In this document: one piece after another, positions 20,400-31,226 of the stretch
Layout: each line of letters begins with the position of its first letter
Position numbering within the stretch: position 1 is the first letter of the stretch
NCBI GenBank assembly: GCA_031835245.1
Contig: JAVKOQ010000254.1
Location: 1 to 64,000, forward strand
Length of the DNA: 64,000 nucleotides
Direction: 5' to 3'
From: Balamuthia mandrillaris
Lineage: Eukaryota; Discosea; Longamoebia; Balamuthiidae
Program-made: the position numbers and the translations under genes
The notes under the pieces: model-generated
What the model was told of the DNA's origin: nothing
The model's database searches: none
The model's input: the letters and a program-made list of their open reading frames with translations, nothing else

Positions 20400-23300
20400 C
20401 TTCAGTAGCGTTTGTCAACTCTAGGGGCTGGGGACAAGAGGAATTGGTCAGCTGTTGGGCTGACAGTAAGCAATTTGACATTATTGGAGTGTGCGAACAT
20501 AGGAGGATGGTTGCCCCTCGATTGGAGGGGTATCGGTGGATGGGTGGAGGGGCTGCTCCAGGGAGGAGTGGCTATGGAAGGGGTGGCGCAGGTTTCTTTG
20601 TTCGAGAGGGCTTCAAGGGGAACATCAGAGAAAGGAAAGAGTGGCGAACACCCAACTCCACTTGGGTGGAACTGGCGGGACAGGGTTGCATCTTTATAAT
20701 CGGTATAGTGTATCTCCCTCCAGGAGGTACCGTGGACAACTTTAAGGTCACCTTGGCTGCGATTGAGAAAAGAATCCTGGCCGTGGTCAAGGAAGGAAGA
20801 CCCCTGATTATTGGAGGTGATTGGAACGCCAGGGTTGGAAAGGGATGGAATGGTAGAGGTGAATCTACTTACAACACGAGAGGAAAGGTGTTGGTGGAGG
20901 CTTTCAAAAGGCTGGCCCTCTCGTTGCCTCAGCGCGAAGAGGAAGCGCCAGTATTTACATGGAGAGCTGGAAAACGAAAGAGCATTGTGGACTATGTGGT
21001 AGCATGGAGATGGACGGGCAAGGTAGTTGGTGACAGATGGCAAGCTTGGACCGATCATCGACCACTGGTAGTCGAGTTGAAGGACCCAGCAGATAATTGT
21101 GGCGGGGTTTGGATGGAACGATGGAAGTGGAAGTCCTACTCAGAGGAAGATCGCAAGAGGAGGTGGAGGGAGTACAAACGCGGGTGCAAGCGTTTCTTCA
21201 AAGGAGAGGAATGGAAGGCCATGGTCAAGAAAACACGGGAGGGAGCAGCTACTGTTGAAGATCTTTGGAGCAAGTGGAAAAAAGGATTGTGGGATTGTGC
21301 AATGAGATGGTTTGGTAGAGAAAGGAGACTGATAGGAGCAACAACAAGCAGGGCAAGGAAGCCATGGTGGACAGCAGAGTTAACATCCTTGAACAAGCAG
21401 GTAGCGATAGCCCATGCTCAGTGGCTAAGAGAAGGAAAGAATGATGGAAAGGCCAGAGAGGAATTTGTGGAACTCAGGAAAAGGTTTGTGAAGTTGTGGA
21501 GAGCCAACAAATGGGACTGGATGAAGTGGAAAAGACAAGAGAACATCAAGGAAATGCAGAAATGGATCGGCAACATGTGGAGGATAGTGGCAAAGCGTAG
21601 AGCAGAGCCCAAAGCAGTTAGGGAGCACCACGGTAGCACGGCAGCCTTCAAGGAACATTGGGCAAAGCTGGGAAGGAAGGATTCTTCCATTGGGAGCTTG
21701 CATCGAGAGGAAGCAGGTCCAGAAGGACTGCCTTTGTCTGGTAGTAACTGGCTTAAGAAGGAGAGTTTTAATCTTGCATGGAGGAAAAGATTGAGGGTGG
21801 GCAAAGCAGCTGGGGTGGACAATATTGATGGGGAAATGATGAAGTATGGAGGCAAACATGTGCAAGATGCAACTTGGACGCTGATCAAGGTCATTGAGAA
21901 CCAAGGCATATTCCCCAAGGAGGGGAAACAGGGGGTGGTTATTCCCTTGCATAAGGCAGGAGATCCCCAGAATCCAGCAAACTATAGAGGTATTACTCTC
22001 CTATGCAATGCAGCCAAGGTGTTTGAAGGAGCTATCTTGGTACAATTGAACATACAAGCAAGAGAGCAAGGGTGGATAAGTAATTGCCAGGGTGGATTTA
22101 GAAAAGGAAGGGGAGTCATGGATCAGGTGTGGCGGTTGAAGAAATGCCTGATGAAGAGAAGCAAAGAACGTACCTATATTGCTCTGTTGGATATCAGCAA
22201 GGCATATGACATGCTTGACCATGACATACTGGCAAGGACATTACGCAAAAGAGGAGCAGAAGAGGCAGCAGTGGGTATCATTACAGAGGGGTACCATGGT
22301 ATGACGAGTGTTATTCGCATGAATGGGCAGCTTTCAGAGGAATTTCTGGTGGAAAGAGGAGTTAAGCAAGGAGGAGTTTTGTCTCCATTCTTGTTCAATG
22401 TATACATTGATGTGGTGGCAAGAAAGCTACAAGCTGCAGAGGAGAAGGAAAGAGGAGATAAAGCAAGGAATGTTTGCTTGTTGTTTGCAGATGACTTGGC
22501 AGTGGTGGCCAGCGACCCATTTGAGCTTCAGAGAAGATTGAATGTAGCAGTGGAGGCAGTGAATGCTCTGGGACTTCAGTTCAATGCAAAGAAATCAGTG
22601 GTGCTAGTACAAGGAAAGAAGGCTCATTTTCAAGAGTGGAGACTGAAGGGGGAGGCTGTGAAACGGGGGAAGGAGGCCAAGTACCTGGGACTGTGGTTTG
22701 AAGAAAGTGGGGAATGGACAACTCATGCCAAGGAGAGGATCACCAAGGCCAAGCAAGCCCTCTACAGCCTTAGGCAGCGGGGAGCCATTGCCCAAGGCCT
22801 TGGTACACGCACTGCCCAGATTGCTGCAGAGGCTATTGTCAAGTCTACCTTGTCATATGGATTATGTATGACAGAGCTTTCCAAATCATGGTGGAAGAAG
22901 ATCGAAGCAGTGTGGAATGAGACAGCAAGAAGTGTATTGCAAGTTCATCGAAGGCCTGTGGCGGGGGTTTGTAGAGCAGAATTGGGCTGGTTGACCATCA
23001 AGGCCTACTGTGAGTTGGAAAGACAAGCAGTAATTCATCATGCTGAGAGGCAAGATGGCCACTTTGAGCTACTTGAAGAGGTAAGCCAAGCAAGTGAAGA
23101 GGAAGGGGAGAAGAATGAAGGTGAGGGAGGTGACGGAACGACAGTTGTTGAAAAGAAAGCCAAGAGGATGAGGGCCTTAACTCGAGTAGCCAAGATGGAG
23201 TATGCAGCTGAAGGAGAAAGAGGAACAAGAGCATGGCTATGGCATAACTTCTTGACAAATGGAAGATGTTTGGTTGGACAACAACGGAGCTTAGTGATTA

Positions 23301-23701
23301 CCAACCCAAGGAAAGAACGTTTGATGAATGCTATTCGCTGTGGTGGACTGCCTATTGGAAAAAAGTGGGGATCCATTCAGCAGTCTGAGGAGGATAGCAA
23401 GTGCCCTGCTTGTGATGCTGAGGAAGAAACAGCAGAACACTTCCTGTTAAGGTGTCCTAACCTTTGGGAAGATCGCTTTAGAATCTGGAGTGTGGACAAT
23501 GGAAGTGAAGAACAAGTCAGAAAGCTGATTATAGAAGACTGTACAACAAAGCTCCTGTCAAGTGGAAAGAAATGTAACAGAGCTCAAGAGATGGAACAAT
23601 GTAAGCAAAGTTGTAAACGAGTCTGGAGATTATGGGCAGCAAGAGCAAGTTGGAAGCATGGAAGTTCTTCTGCATTTTATCAGTCTTTGGAAGTAATGTA
23701 A
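20396..23701 (+). CDS. LINE ORF2: endonuclease and reverse transcriptase
   Basis: 1101 residues without interruption. Residues 1-225 form an exonuclease-endonuclease-phosphatase fold with the family signatures GVCEHRR, IIGGDWNARVG, SIVDYVV and TDHRPLVVEL. The reverse transcriptase spans about residues 460-740, with LRVGKAAGVDNI, YRGITLLCNAAK, ALLDISKAYD, VKQGGVLSPFLFN and the catalytic LLFADDLAVVA. Near the C-terminus a zinc knuckle reads CPACDAEEETAEHFLLRC (C-x2-C-x8-H-x4-C), as in many LINE ORF2 proteins. The enzyme nicks target DNA and copies element RNA at the nick. All catalytic residues I can check are present, so the protein could be active. Confidence 0.92.
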   Translation: MTSVAFVNSRGWGQEELVSCWADSKQFDIIGVCEHRRMVAPRLEGYRWMGGGAAPGRSGYGRGGAGFFVREGFKGNIRERKEWRTPNSTWVELAGQGCIFIIGIVYLPPGGTVDNFKVTLAAIEKRILAVVKEGRPLIIGGDWNARVGKGWNGRGESTYNTRGKVLVEAFKRLALSLPQREEEAPVFTWRAGKRKSIVDYVVAWRWTGKVVGDRWQAWTDHRPLVVELKDPADNCGGVWMERWKWKSYSEEDRKRRWREYKRGCKRFFKGEEWKAMVKKTREGAATVEDLWSKWKKGLWDCAMRWFGRERRLIGATTSRARKPWWTAELTSLNKQVAIAHAQWLREGKNDGKAREEFVELRKRFVKLWRANKWDWMKWKRQENIKEMQKWIGNMWRIVAKRRAEPKAVREHHGSTAAFKEHWAKLGRKDSSIGSLHREEAGPEGLPLSGSNWLKKESFNLAWRKRLRVGKAAGVDNIDGEMMKYGGKHVQDATWTLIKVIENQGIFPKEGKQGVVIPLHKAGDPQNPANYRGITLLCNAAKVFEGAILVQLNIQAREQGWISNCQGGFRKGRGVMDQVWRLKKCLMKRSKERTYIALLDISKAYDMLDHDILARTLRKRGAEEAAVGIITEGYHGMTSVIRMNGQLSEEFLVERGVKQGGVLSPFLFNVYIDVVARKLQAAEEKERGDKARNVCLLFADDLAVVASDPFELQRRLNVAVEAVNALGLQFNAKKSVVLVQGKKAHFQEWRLKGEAVKRGKEAKYLGLWFEESGEWTTHAKERITKAKQALYSLRQRGAIAQGLGTRTAQIAAEAIVKSTLSYGLCMTELSKSWWKKIEAVWNETARSVLQVHRRPVAGVCRAELGWLTIKAYCELERQAVIHHAERQDGHFELLEEVSQASEEEGEKNEGEGGDGTTVVEKKAKRMRALTRVAKMEYAAEGERGTRAWLWHNFLTNGRCLVGQQRSLVITNPRKERLMNAIRCGGLPIGKKWGSIQQSEEDSKCPACDAEEETAEHFLLRCPNLWEDRFRIWSVDNGSEEQVRKLIIEDCTTKLLSSGKKCNRAQEMEQCKQSCKRVWRLWAARASWKHGSSSAFYQSLEVM

Positions 23702-23939
23702 GTAAGGAAAAGAGGAAAAAGGAAAGGGAAAGAAAAGGATAGCTAGATGATACAAAGTTGGTCTGAAATCTCATTCAACACCTTTCACTTGTGAATTGAG
23801 TAACAATTGGGAAGGCATTGAGGATGAGGGAGTAAGAAAAGTAAGAGTACACTATGTATGTACAAGGCTTACTTTTTATGTATAGATTGGTGTTGCTCTC
23901 AGAGCAAATAAACTTTTATTACTACTTTATTACTACTAC

Positions 23940-24030
23940 TATGTATGTACAATGCTTACTTTTTATGTATAGATTGGTGTTGCTCTCAGAGCAAATAAAC
24001 TTCTTATTACTACTACTACTACTACTACTT
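23940..24030 (+). mobile_element. Short extra LINE 3'-end copy in the tail of the full-length element
   Basis: The last ~90 bp of the element (from ATGTATGTACAATGC to the TAC repeat) occur a second time directly after the first tail, with a few differences. This is either a tandem duplication of the 3' end or a second, very short insertion into the (TAC)n tail. Confidence 0.8.
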
Positions 24031-24790
24031 TTCCCACAACCAAGAACAAACAGACAAACAAATGAACGAAGAAACAACACACTCACAAACACACTTGTTC
24101 TCTTTTTCTCATTAAATATGTTTGGCTCCTGTCTTTCTCTTTGTTCCTGTCTTGGTTCTATGCTCAGGTTCTAACATTTTTTTTTTGATGAGTGAACAAG
24201 AAGAAAAAGGGATTTTTTTTTGTTGTTTTTTTATCAAAACAACATTCCAGCAAACAACTAAAGCAGTCATGATGAATGAGCACAAAGAACGAGAGTGCAT
24301 GGAGAACTTTCACATGGAGAGATAGACGGTCATTGCAGGCCAGGTCAAAAGAAAGCACCCCAATCCATTGAGAACAACCTTTGTTTCATCTTCCATTTCA
24401 CACCAATGGAATCCTTTTCAAGTGTTTTCTTTCATCTTCTCTAAGGAGTTGTAAGAGGTGTTGATGAATGCAACAAATGAACAACTGCTCCAACAGCAAT
24501 CTTTGCAGCGTGGTTAGCATCAAATGACAAACTCAGCTGAGCTTAAACACTTCTATTAGTTATACCTGAAGCTAGAGCACGTTTGCGAAGGAAAAGAGGT
24601 CATCTACCCATAGGACTGAAGAGGTACTCAGCACTGCTTCAATGTTTATGACCAAGCAACATGGAAATGGACCAAGTTGGGAGAACTTCCAGAACACCAT
24701 CATTTCAGGTGGTGAGGCAACTACAGATGAGGCATTATAGGAATTTGAGCCCTCCAAGCCATAATGAAGCAGATTCTCAATTATGGTGTT
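24031..24790. other. Non-coding sequence between LINE copies
   Basis: No gene or recognised element. Moderately AT-rich; the open frames are short and not protein-like. A homopolymer T tract lies at 24178-24186. Confidence 0.4.
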
Positions 24791-24804
24791 TTGAAAAGAA
24801 AGTA

Positions 24805-25514
24805 GTAGTAGTAGTAGTAATAAGAAGTTTATTTGCTCTGAGAGCAACACCAATCTATACATAAAAAGTAAGCATTGTACATACATAGTGTACTCTTACT
24901 TCTCTTACTCCCTCATCCTCGATGCCTTTCCAATTGTTATGATAGTTCACAAGTGAAAGGTGTTGAATGAGATTTCAGACTAACTTTGTATCATCTTGCT
25001 ATCCTTTTTCTTTCCCTTTCCTTTCTTCTCTTTTCTTTGCTTTTACATTACTTCCAAAGATTGATAAAATGCAGAAGAACTTCCATGCTTCCAACTTGCT
25101 CTTGCTGCCCATAATCTCCAGACTCTTTTACAACTTTGCTTACATTGTTCCATCTCTTGATCTCTGTTGCATTTCTTTCCACTTGACAAGAGCTTTGTTG
25201 TACAGTCCTCTATAATCAGCTTTCTGACTTGTTCTTCATTTCCATTGTCCACACTCCAGATTCTAAAGCGATCTTCCCAAAGATTTGGACATCTTAACAG
25301 GAAGTGTTCTGCTGTTTCTTCCTCAGCACCACATGCAGGGCACTTACTATCCTCCTCAGACTGCTGAATGGCTCCCCACTTTTTTCCAATGGGCAGTCCA
25401 CCACAACGAATAGCATTCATCAAACATTCTTTCTTGGGTTGGTAATCACTAAGCTCCGTTGTTGTCCAACCAAACAACTTCCATTTGTCAAGAAGTTATG
25501 CCATAGCCATGCTC
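24805..25514 (-). mobile_element. 5'-truncated copy F of the LINE element with target-site duplication
   Basis: About 710 bp matching the reverse complement of the last part of ORF2 (a continuous 144-codon frame including the CCHC-like segment), plus the 3' UTR and (TAG)n-type tail. It is flanked by identical 14-bp sequences TTGAAAAGAAAGTA at 24791-24804 and 25515-25528, a target-site duplication. The copy is well preserved, so the insertion is probably fairly recent. Confidence 0.9.
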
Positions 25515-25619
25515 TTGAAAAGAAAGTAAACTCATTTGATCAAATCATATAACACTGATGAATATACCAAAGACATTCAAGGGAGGCTCATCAGATAGGC
25601 CACTCACCATTGTCTATAG

Positions 25620-25698
25620 CCAATGCTCTCCAATGATCCACAAAGGCAACCCATGGTAAGGAAAAGGGTTGCCTTTGTGGATCATTGGAGAGCATTGG
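25620..25698. repeat. Perfect 33-bp inverted repeat with 13-nt loop
   Basis: The arm at 25620-25652 is the exact reverse complement of the arm at 25666-25698. The loop is ATGGTAAGGAAAA. A transcript would form a 33-bp perfect hairpin. The arms do not match the LINE or mariner sequences here. Confidence 0.95.
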
Positions 25699-26730
25699 AT
25701 ATGTTTTTTTTATTCTTTTTCTTTTTCTCTCTAGCTTTTATAATAATCTTGTCTTGTTTCTTATCCTTAATAACAACTGTTTTGACATCTACTATGTACA
25801 AGGGGTGTTCCAAGCTGCTATTAAAGCTATGATGACTTGATAGAAGCCTTCCAGTTGCACATCAGCTATGGCATATGGGCACCTTTTCCAGTACCTGGAA
25901 AATAATGTAGAGACCGCTCTTTATGCCAACAAAGACTTGAGGATGCTTAATAAAGTCTCTTCATTGGACTTTTACTCTCTCTTTCTGACTATCTCTTTCT
26001 CTCTTTTCTTGTTCTTAAATAACATACAACATTACAGTGTTTAGATAGTCTGGAATGATGTGCTTTTTTGTCTCTACTCCTCCAACTTTTGGAAAGAAGA
26101 TGGTTGGGCTGGGCCAGTAGTTCCTAAATACTGGCAAAACCTTGGCTTTAGTAAAGAAGTAATTCAATGTTTCCAGCATTTCTTCCTTGTGTATGCTTGA
26201 TGCCTCTCAGTATTCTTTAGTTGCTCTGTCAAGAGAACTTATCTACTAAAAACACAGTGCAAACAAAGAAGATATTCTCCTTTTAGGAATTTGAGAAGGT
26301 GAAAAATATTTTTTAAAATAATAAAATATAATATTTTTCCAAAATAAAAATTATTTTTTTCCTGAAATTTATCATTTTTTCCAAAAGCAAAATACTATTT
26401 TGTATACAAAATAATTTTTTTTCATTGAACTCCATTTTTTGTTTTTACACTTTTAATCACTTTTTTTTTATTTAAAGGTATTAGCTGCATAATATAATAC
26501 AGCTAATATTATCATATTAAACAATGACTTTGAATAACTAAAATTTTAAAGCAAACACTATTCTTTTATTATCATTTCCTTTGTTTAATAAATGTTCATT
26601 ATATAGTTTGATAGTAGATCAAGCACGTTCCTTTTTTTAATTTGGAGTGAATCTACACTATTCAATATATTTTGATGATTAAAAAGTAGAAATATCATTC
26701 AGTCACATGAATATTTTTTTTGAAACAAAG
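25699..26730. other. AT-rich non-coding region
   Basis: No gene seen. From about 26280 to 26720 the sequence is strikingly AT-rich with many A and T runs, unlike the gene-bearing flanks. Frequent stops occur in all frames. Confidence 0.5.
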
Positions 26731-26756
26731 TGCAAATGAAAGTACATGAGTCAGGT

Positions 26757-27300
26757 TTAATAGGATATCCAGCCTCCTTGGTTATCAATACAAGCTTGGA
26801 GGCGTGGGGAGATGGAAGATATCAACTTTTTATCCATTCTAGAGGAATTTCTTTCTATGCTGCTTGCGCAAACTTCTGAAGTTCTGCATTACTCTTTAGG
26901 TTCTGTGCTTGAACTTTGACATTCACAATGGCCCAGATGCTCTCTAAACTTGATGAAGATTTGATGGATAAATTTAATGAATGCCTTTAAACTGTGAGCA
27001 GGAACCTCATCCTGTTGAAGGCAGCAAACTATGGAACCAAACATCTTCCTAATGAAGGGTAGGACCTGGGTCAGTATCTCCTTATATGTCTTAGTCTTGG
27101 CAGTTCCTTCATCAGGGATCAGAGGGGTTGCTTAAAAGCTGGAAATGCCTCCTCAAACCTGATAAGTAGGAGGGTGCATTACTTGTTGAAAGACATACTT
27201 CACACCATGCTAATCCCAAATAACATCATTGTTACAGTTGGGAGCACTGAACAAGGGGACCCGGTCATAGTTGAGGTAGCTGAGTCCAGAGTGTGTCTTA
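26757..27300 (-). pseudogene. Decayed Tc1/mariner-type transposase
   Basis: The reverse complement, read with stops and frame changes, gives a recognisable C-terminal half of a Tc1/mariner transposase. In order it reads GGISSF and TPLIPDEGTAKTKTYKEIL (family pattern WGxISxxG...Y...L), LQQDEVPAHS (pattern QDxAPxH with the second catalytic Asp), SLESIWAIVNVKVQAQNLKS (pattern NPIENxWxxLK), and PLEWIKKLISSISPRLQACI ending GGWISY. At least two in-frame stops (in V*GGISSF*AT) and a stop after FAQAA break it. The N-terminal DNA-binding half and terminal repeats were not found. Confidence 0.8.
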
Positions 27301-28347
27301 AAATAAGTTTTGAATAGGAACTCTTTTCTCCTGGTCAGCTGTTTCTTTTCAAATCTTTACAACAGATATTTGTTATGGGCTAGCATTCAGTATTCACTAC
27401 TAAATTTGCTTGAGCCAACAAATATCAAACATTTATCTCTTCAATCAATCTTGTTGACACAAACTTTGATGTTTTCAGCCATTTCTCTTAAGGTTTCTTC
27501 AAGCTTAGAAATTGGGAATTGTAGCTTTGTAGATGAAACCTTGTAGTAGTATGCATTGTAATTACTATGTACAATGCTTCCTTTTTTTTTTTTGTTAGTT
27601 TGGTGTTGCTGTTATGAAAATATACCTTAGTTTTAAAACAAACTAGGATGGTAAAAAATATGAGCAAGTATAGGTATAAGGTTGCATCCACTTATTTATT
27701 CAGCAAATAATGTCTTTTTATTGTGGCAAAAAGGGTTTTATGTGTTACTACAAAGAATAAAACAAAAGAAACAATGATGAGGACCTACTGTGTTTTAAAA
27801 CATTATAAACAGAAAAGAAATGTATAAACACTGATGCTAATTAAAGAAAAGACAAGTTTAAATTAAAACTAAAACATACCCTGTAAATTAAAGCAAAGCA
27901 ATGAATTTGTAGGTAAAATCACCAACACTTACCTTAAGACTTCTCAAATTGGATCTTTCCTAGAACCTCAGCTTTCCTTTTTTTTGTATTCTCCATCCTT
28001 CATTTCTCCCTTTTCCCTTTTCTGTCAGTGTACTTTGAAGCAATGTTAGAGATTCACTCTTATGGTCCTTTTTCTATTCTCTTGAATACACTTCTTGTCT
28101 CATCACTGACTCTTTTATTCTTGAGGTTGGATTCAATCAACAAATTTTTGTCAACATAAAATGAAACAAAGAAAAGGACAACAGAAAAGGCCTTTTTATT
28201 AGGGGTTTAAGCCTCTGTTATTTTCTGCTCCTTGTGGCCAAAACTGCCTTTTCCATTCAATTACAGACTCAATTGTGCAGGAATCGAGCACGAGAGAGGC
28301 TCATTTCGGTTGCCTTCAGCTGGGAGGAAAGAGAGCAACAACAAGAG
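27301..28347. other. Non-coding region upstream of the SMP-domain gene, with a LINE-like relic
   Basis: No gene seen. At about 27543-27610 a short sequence (CTATGTACAATGCTTCC ... GTTTGGTGTTGCT) resembles the LINE 3' end and may be an old remnant. The frame of the downstream gene is open from about 28234 but its first ATG is at 28348; an upstream 5' exon cannot be excluded. Confidence 0.4.
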
Positions 28348-31195
28348 ATGGAAGAAGAAATCGGAGGAACTGCCCCTGGCGGAGAGGAGGTGGAAGTGAG
28401 CGGATTGGGGGTGATTGGATGGTGGGCGGGCTGGTGGTTGGCATGGCTTTTTCACGTAGCTACATTGTACGTAGTGGGCCTTTGTGCAGGATTTGTGGCG
28501 ATCTGCCTGGCATATGTTGCGGGAATAGATGTTGTGGGAAAGACGCTAGCCAAGGCCGGAAAGGCCCGCCGCTTACGGCTGCCTTCTGCTCCTGCTGCGG
28601 TCCTACGGCTGGCTAGATTTGGCGCTTCCTCGGCGTTCTCCGCTACTCGCACGAGAGAAAAAATGGAGCCAATAGCAGGAGAACAAAGCAAAGGACAGAG
28701 CGCGGCGCAGGCGCCATTAAACCGTTTCGAGCTGGCTTTGTTCGCTAAGGAAAGGTTGGGTTGCCTCCTGACTGTTGGTTACAGGCCTGGTTCGAACATA
28801 GACGAAGAAGAGAAAGAGGTCGCCAACGGCGGAGAGGATCCTCCTTCTATCCTTCCTGCACTGGAAGACAGTCTTGAGGAGGCTGAAGAGGAAGAGCAAC
28901 ATCTGCCGACCACTACGGCTGCAGTAGCCACAGCCCATCTCCTTGAGACGAGCCAGCATATAACCGAAGCTAACCTCCTCGCCCGTCGTAGATCCTCCGT
29001 TAAATTGGCCGAGAGAGAGTATCTTGTTGTGGTCCATGTTGTTCGTGCAGTCGATCTTGTGGCCTCTGACAAAAACGGTAGCTCTCTCTAACGCTCTCTC
29101 ACTTGGTGACACCCTTTCAAGTAAGTTTCTTAACGTTCGAACCTCCACACAAACTATGCAGGCAAGAGCAGCCCCTACGTGAAGTTGCGATTAGGGTCAC
29201 AGGTGGTAAAGACCAAGCATATCCCGAACGAGCTTAACCCTGTGTGGGATGCTACCTTTGAGATGAAGACAAGGTCGCCCAAGAGCGAGCAACTTACCCT
29301 CCAAGTCTATGATTATGAGAAAGTGGGTCGCCCTGACCGTTTGGTACGTTGCCCTTTGCCTTTTTGTTTGTGGTGATGGAAGAGCAGTCAACACTGAGGG
29401 ATGACGAGAGTATTATTATCATTCCCCTGACATTGGTATTAACGTGGACAAAGGGGCAAGCCGTTTATGATCTCCGAAACTTGAAGGAAGGGGAAGAGAA
29501 AGAGGCTACACTGGAACTTACAGGCCTAGCACAAACCTACAAGTCTCAAGTACCAGCGACTGGGTCAATTTCTCTCAAGTTTCTTTTACTTCCTTGGAAT
29601 CGTGTACAGTATGACAAGAGGCAAAAGCATCCACTTCCCTCTACGGCACCCCCGTTGTCGGAGCTCCCTTTAAATTCTTCTCTAGCTTCTACACCTCCAT
29701 CGCCCTACTCTTCTGGATCCTTACCCTCAAAAAAGCTCTCTGCAAAAAAACTCAAAAAGATGAAAAAGCTAGAAGACAAGCTACAGAAGAGGAAGGAAGA
29801 GGAGGTTCCCTCTGGCAGTGACATATCTCTGGCTTCCGGTGGCATCCCCAATACCGTTGCCGCAGCAACCGCTCTCGCTAGCAGTGCAAGCAAGCGGCCT
29901 TCTGTGGTAAGTTGGGCTCAGACCTCTCCAGGGGGATTGAGTATGCGCTTAACTTTTCCTTTTTCTCTTGTAGGTAGGATTGGAGAAGGATTTGGTGGGG
30001 ATTGATGATATAATGGAAGAAGACACAACTGACGTGGGAGTATCTGAAGAGGATGTGATAGCAGCCAGTGATACGGATCAAATCAATGATATGAGTCTTA
30101 AAGAAGGAGCACTTCATATTAGAACTCTGACCAAGGTGCAATGGAAGGAGCGGTGGTTTATATTGAATGGCAACGGCAGACTCACTTTTTATAGCAGCAA
30201 GAAGGTTTGTTGCGTGCATTTCTAATGTTCTGCTGGGCATATAGTGCTAATTTTAGGAACAAACCTCCTTTTCAGAGGAAGCATCCACTTGGGATGGTAG
30301 ACCTGAAGGGCTGCTTTGTTGAGCCCTTCAACGCCCAAGACGAAGAAACTGATGGTGAGAGTAACAGAAAAAGCAGGAGAAAAGCAAGTGAGAACACTGC
30401 CCTACAATTTGTTATACGACACCCCACCCGCCCTGTTTTTCTGACCAGGACAGATAAAGGAGTACCGCTCAAGTCTAGTAAAGATTTTGAAGATTGTAAG
30501 CGATTCATTTTACGCGCTCAGACTCCTAACGAGATGATGGAATGGATGAACTTTACTGCCTCTATCATAGAATCCCTTGAGGTACACTTTTTTCATTTTC
30601 CTCCTCCGCGTTGTACAGGCTCAGTTTGCAAACCTACCCAAACCACAGACAAGGCAAAGACTGTTTAGCATCCCTCCAGATGTGCCAACCTATTCTGTAC
30701 CCTATATCAATATCGCATTGCAACGGCATTTTGAGGACATGCGCACCTCTCCTATTTTTAAGAACGAAATAATGAGGAAGCTAGGAGCTATACTTGCCGC
30801 TGTGAACCGGCCCTCAGCACTGGTGGGTGTTGTAAAATGGTTGCTTGGTTTCACTCCCCTAACTTATGTAGAACTATTTTTGCTCTGTCTCTTTGAATTC
30901 AGGGTCCCTTAATCATGGAAGACCTAGATTTTGGTGACCCTCTTGTGGATGTATTTGATAACGTTCGTGTGGCCAATACTGACACTCCAAATGAAATGGT
31001 TTGTTGGCTCACCGCTTTAAACAGACTTGGTGTTCAGTGCTATTCTGATCTTCTTTATTTCTATCAGCTTGCCGAGGTTGATATACACTACAATGGCGGT
31101 CTCTCTTTGCGGGTGTCGACACACTTAACAAAACTCAACATGAGAATCCCAGTGGTGGTTGAAGTGAAAATCAATGCTATTGCCGGCAGAGTATG

Positions 31196-31226
<31 letters not shown>

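Larger units (their letters stand above)
19518..23939 (+). mobile_element. Near-complete non-LTR (LINE-type) retrotransposon
   Basis: About 4.4 kb with two open frames: ORF1 (to 20399) and ORF2 (20396-23701), overlapping as ATGA. The 3' UTR contains AATAAA, and the element ends in a (TAC/TTAC)n microsatellite tail rather than poly(A). There are no long terminal repeats. ORF2 has an apurinic-type endonuclease, a reverse transcriptase and a terminal CCHC motif, all uninterrupted. ORF1 has no ATG near its beginning, so the 5' end may be slightly truncated. Several truncated relatives lie within 6 kb on both strands. Confidence 0.9.
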
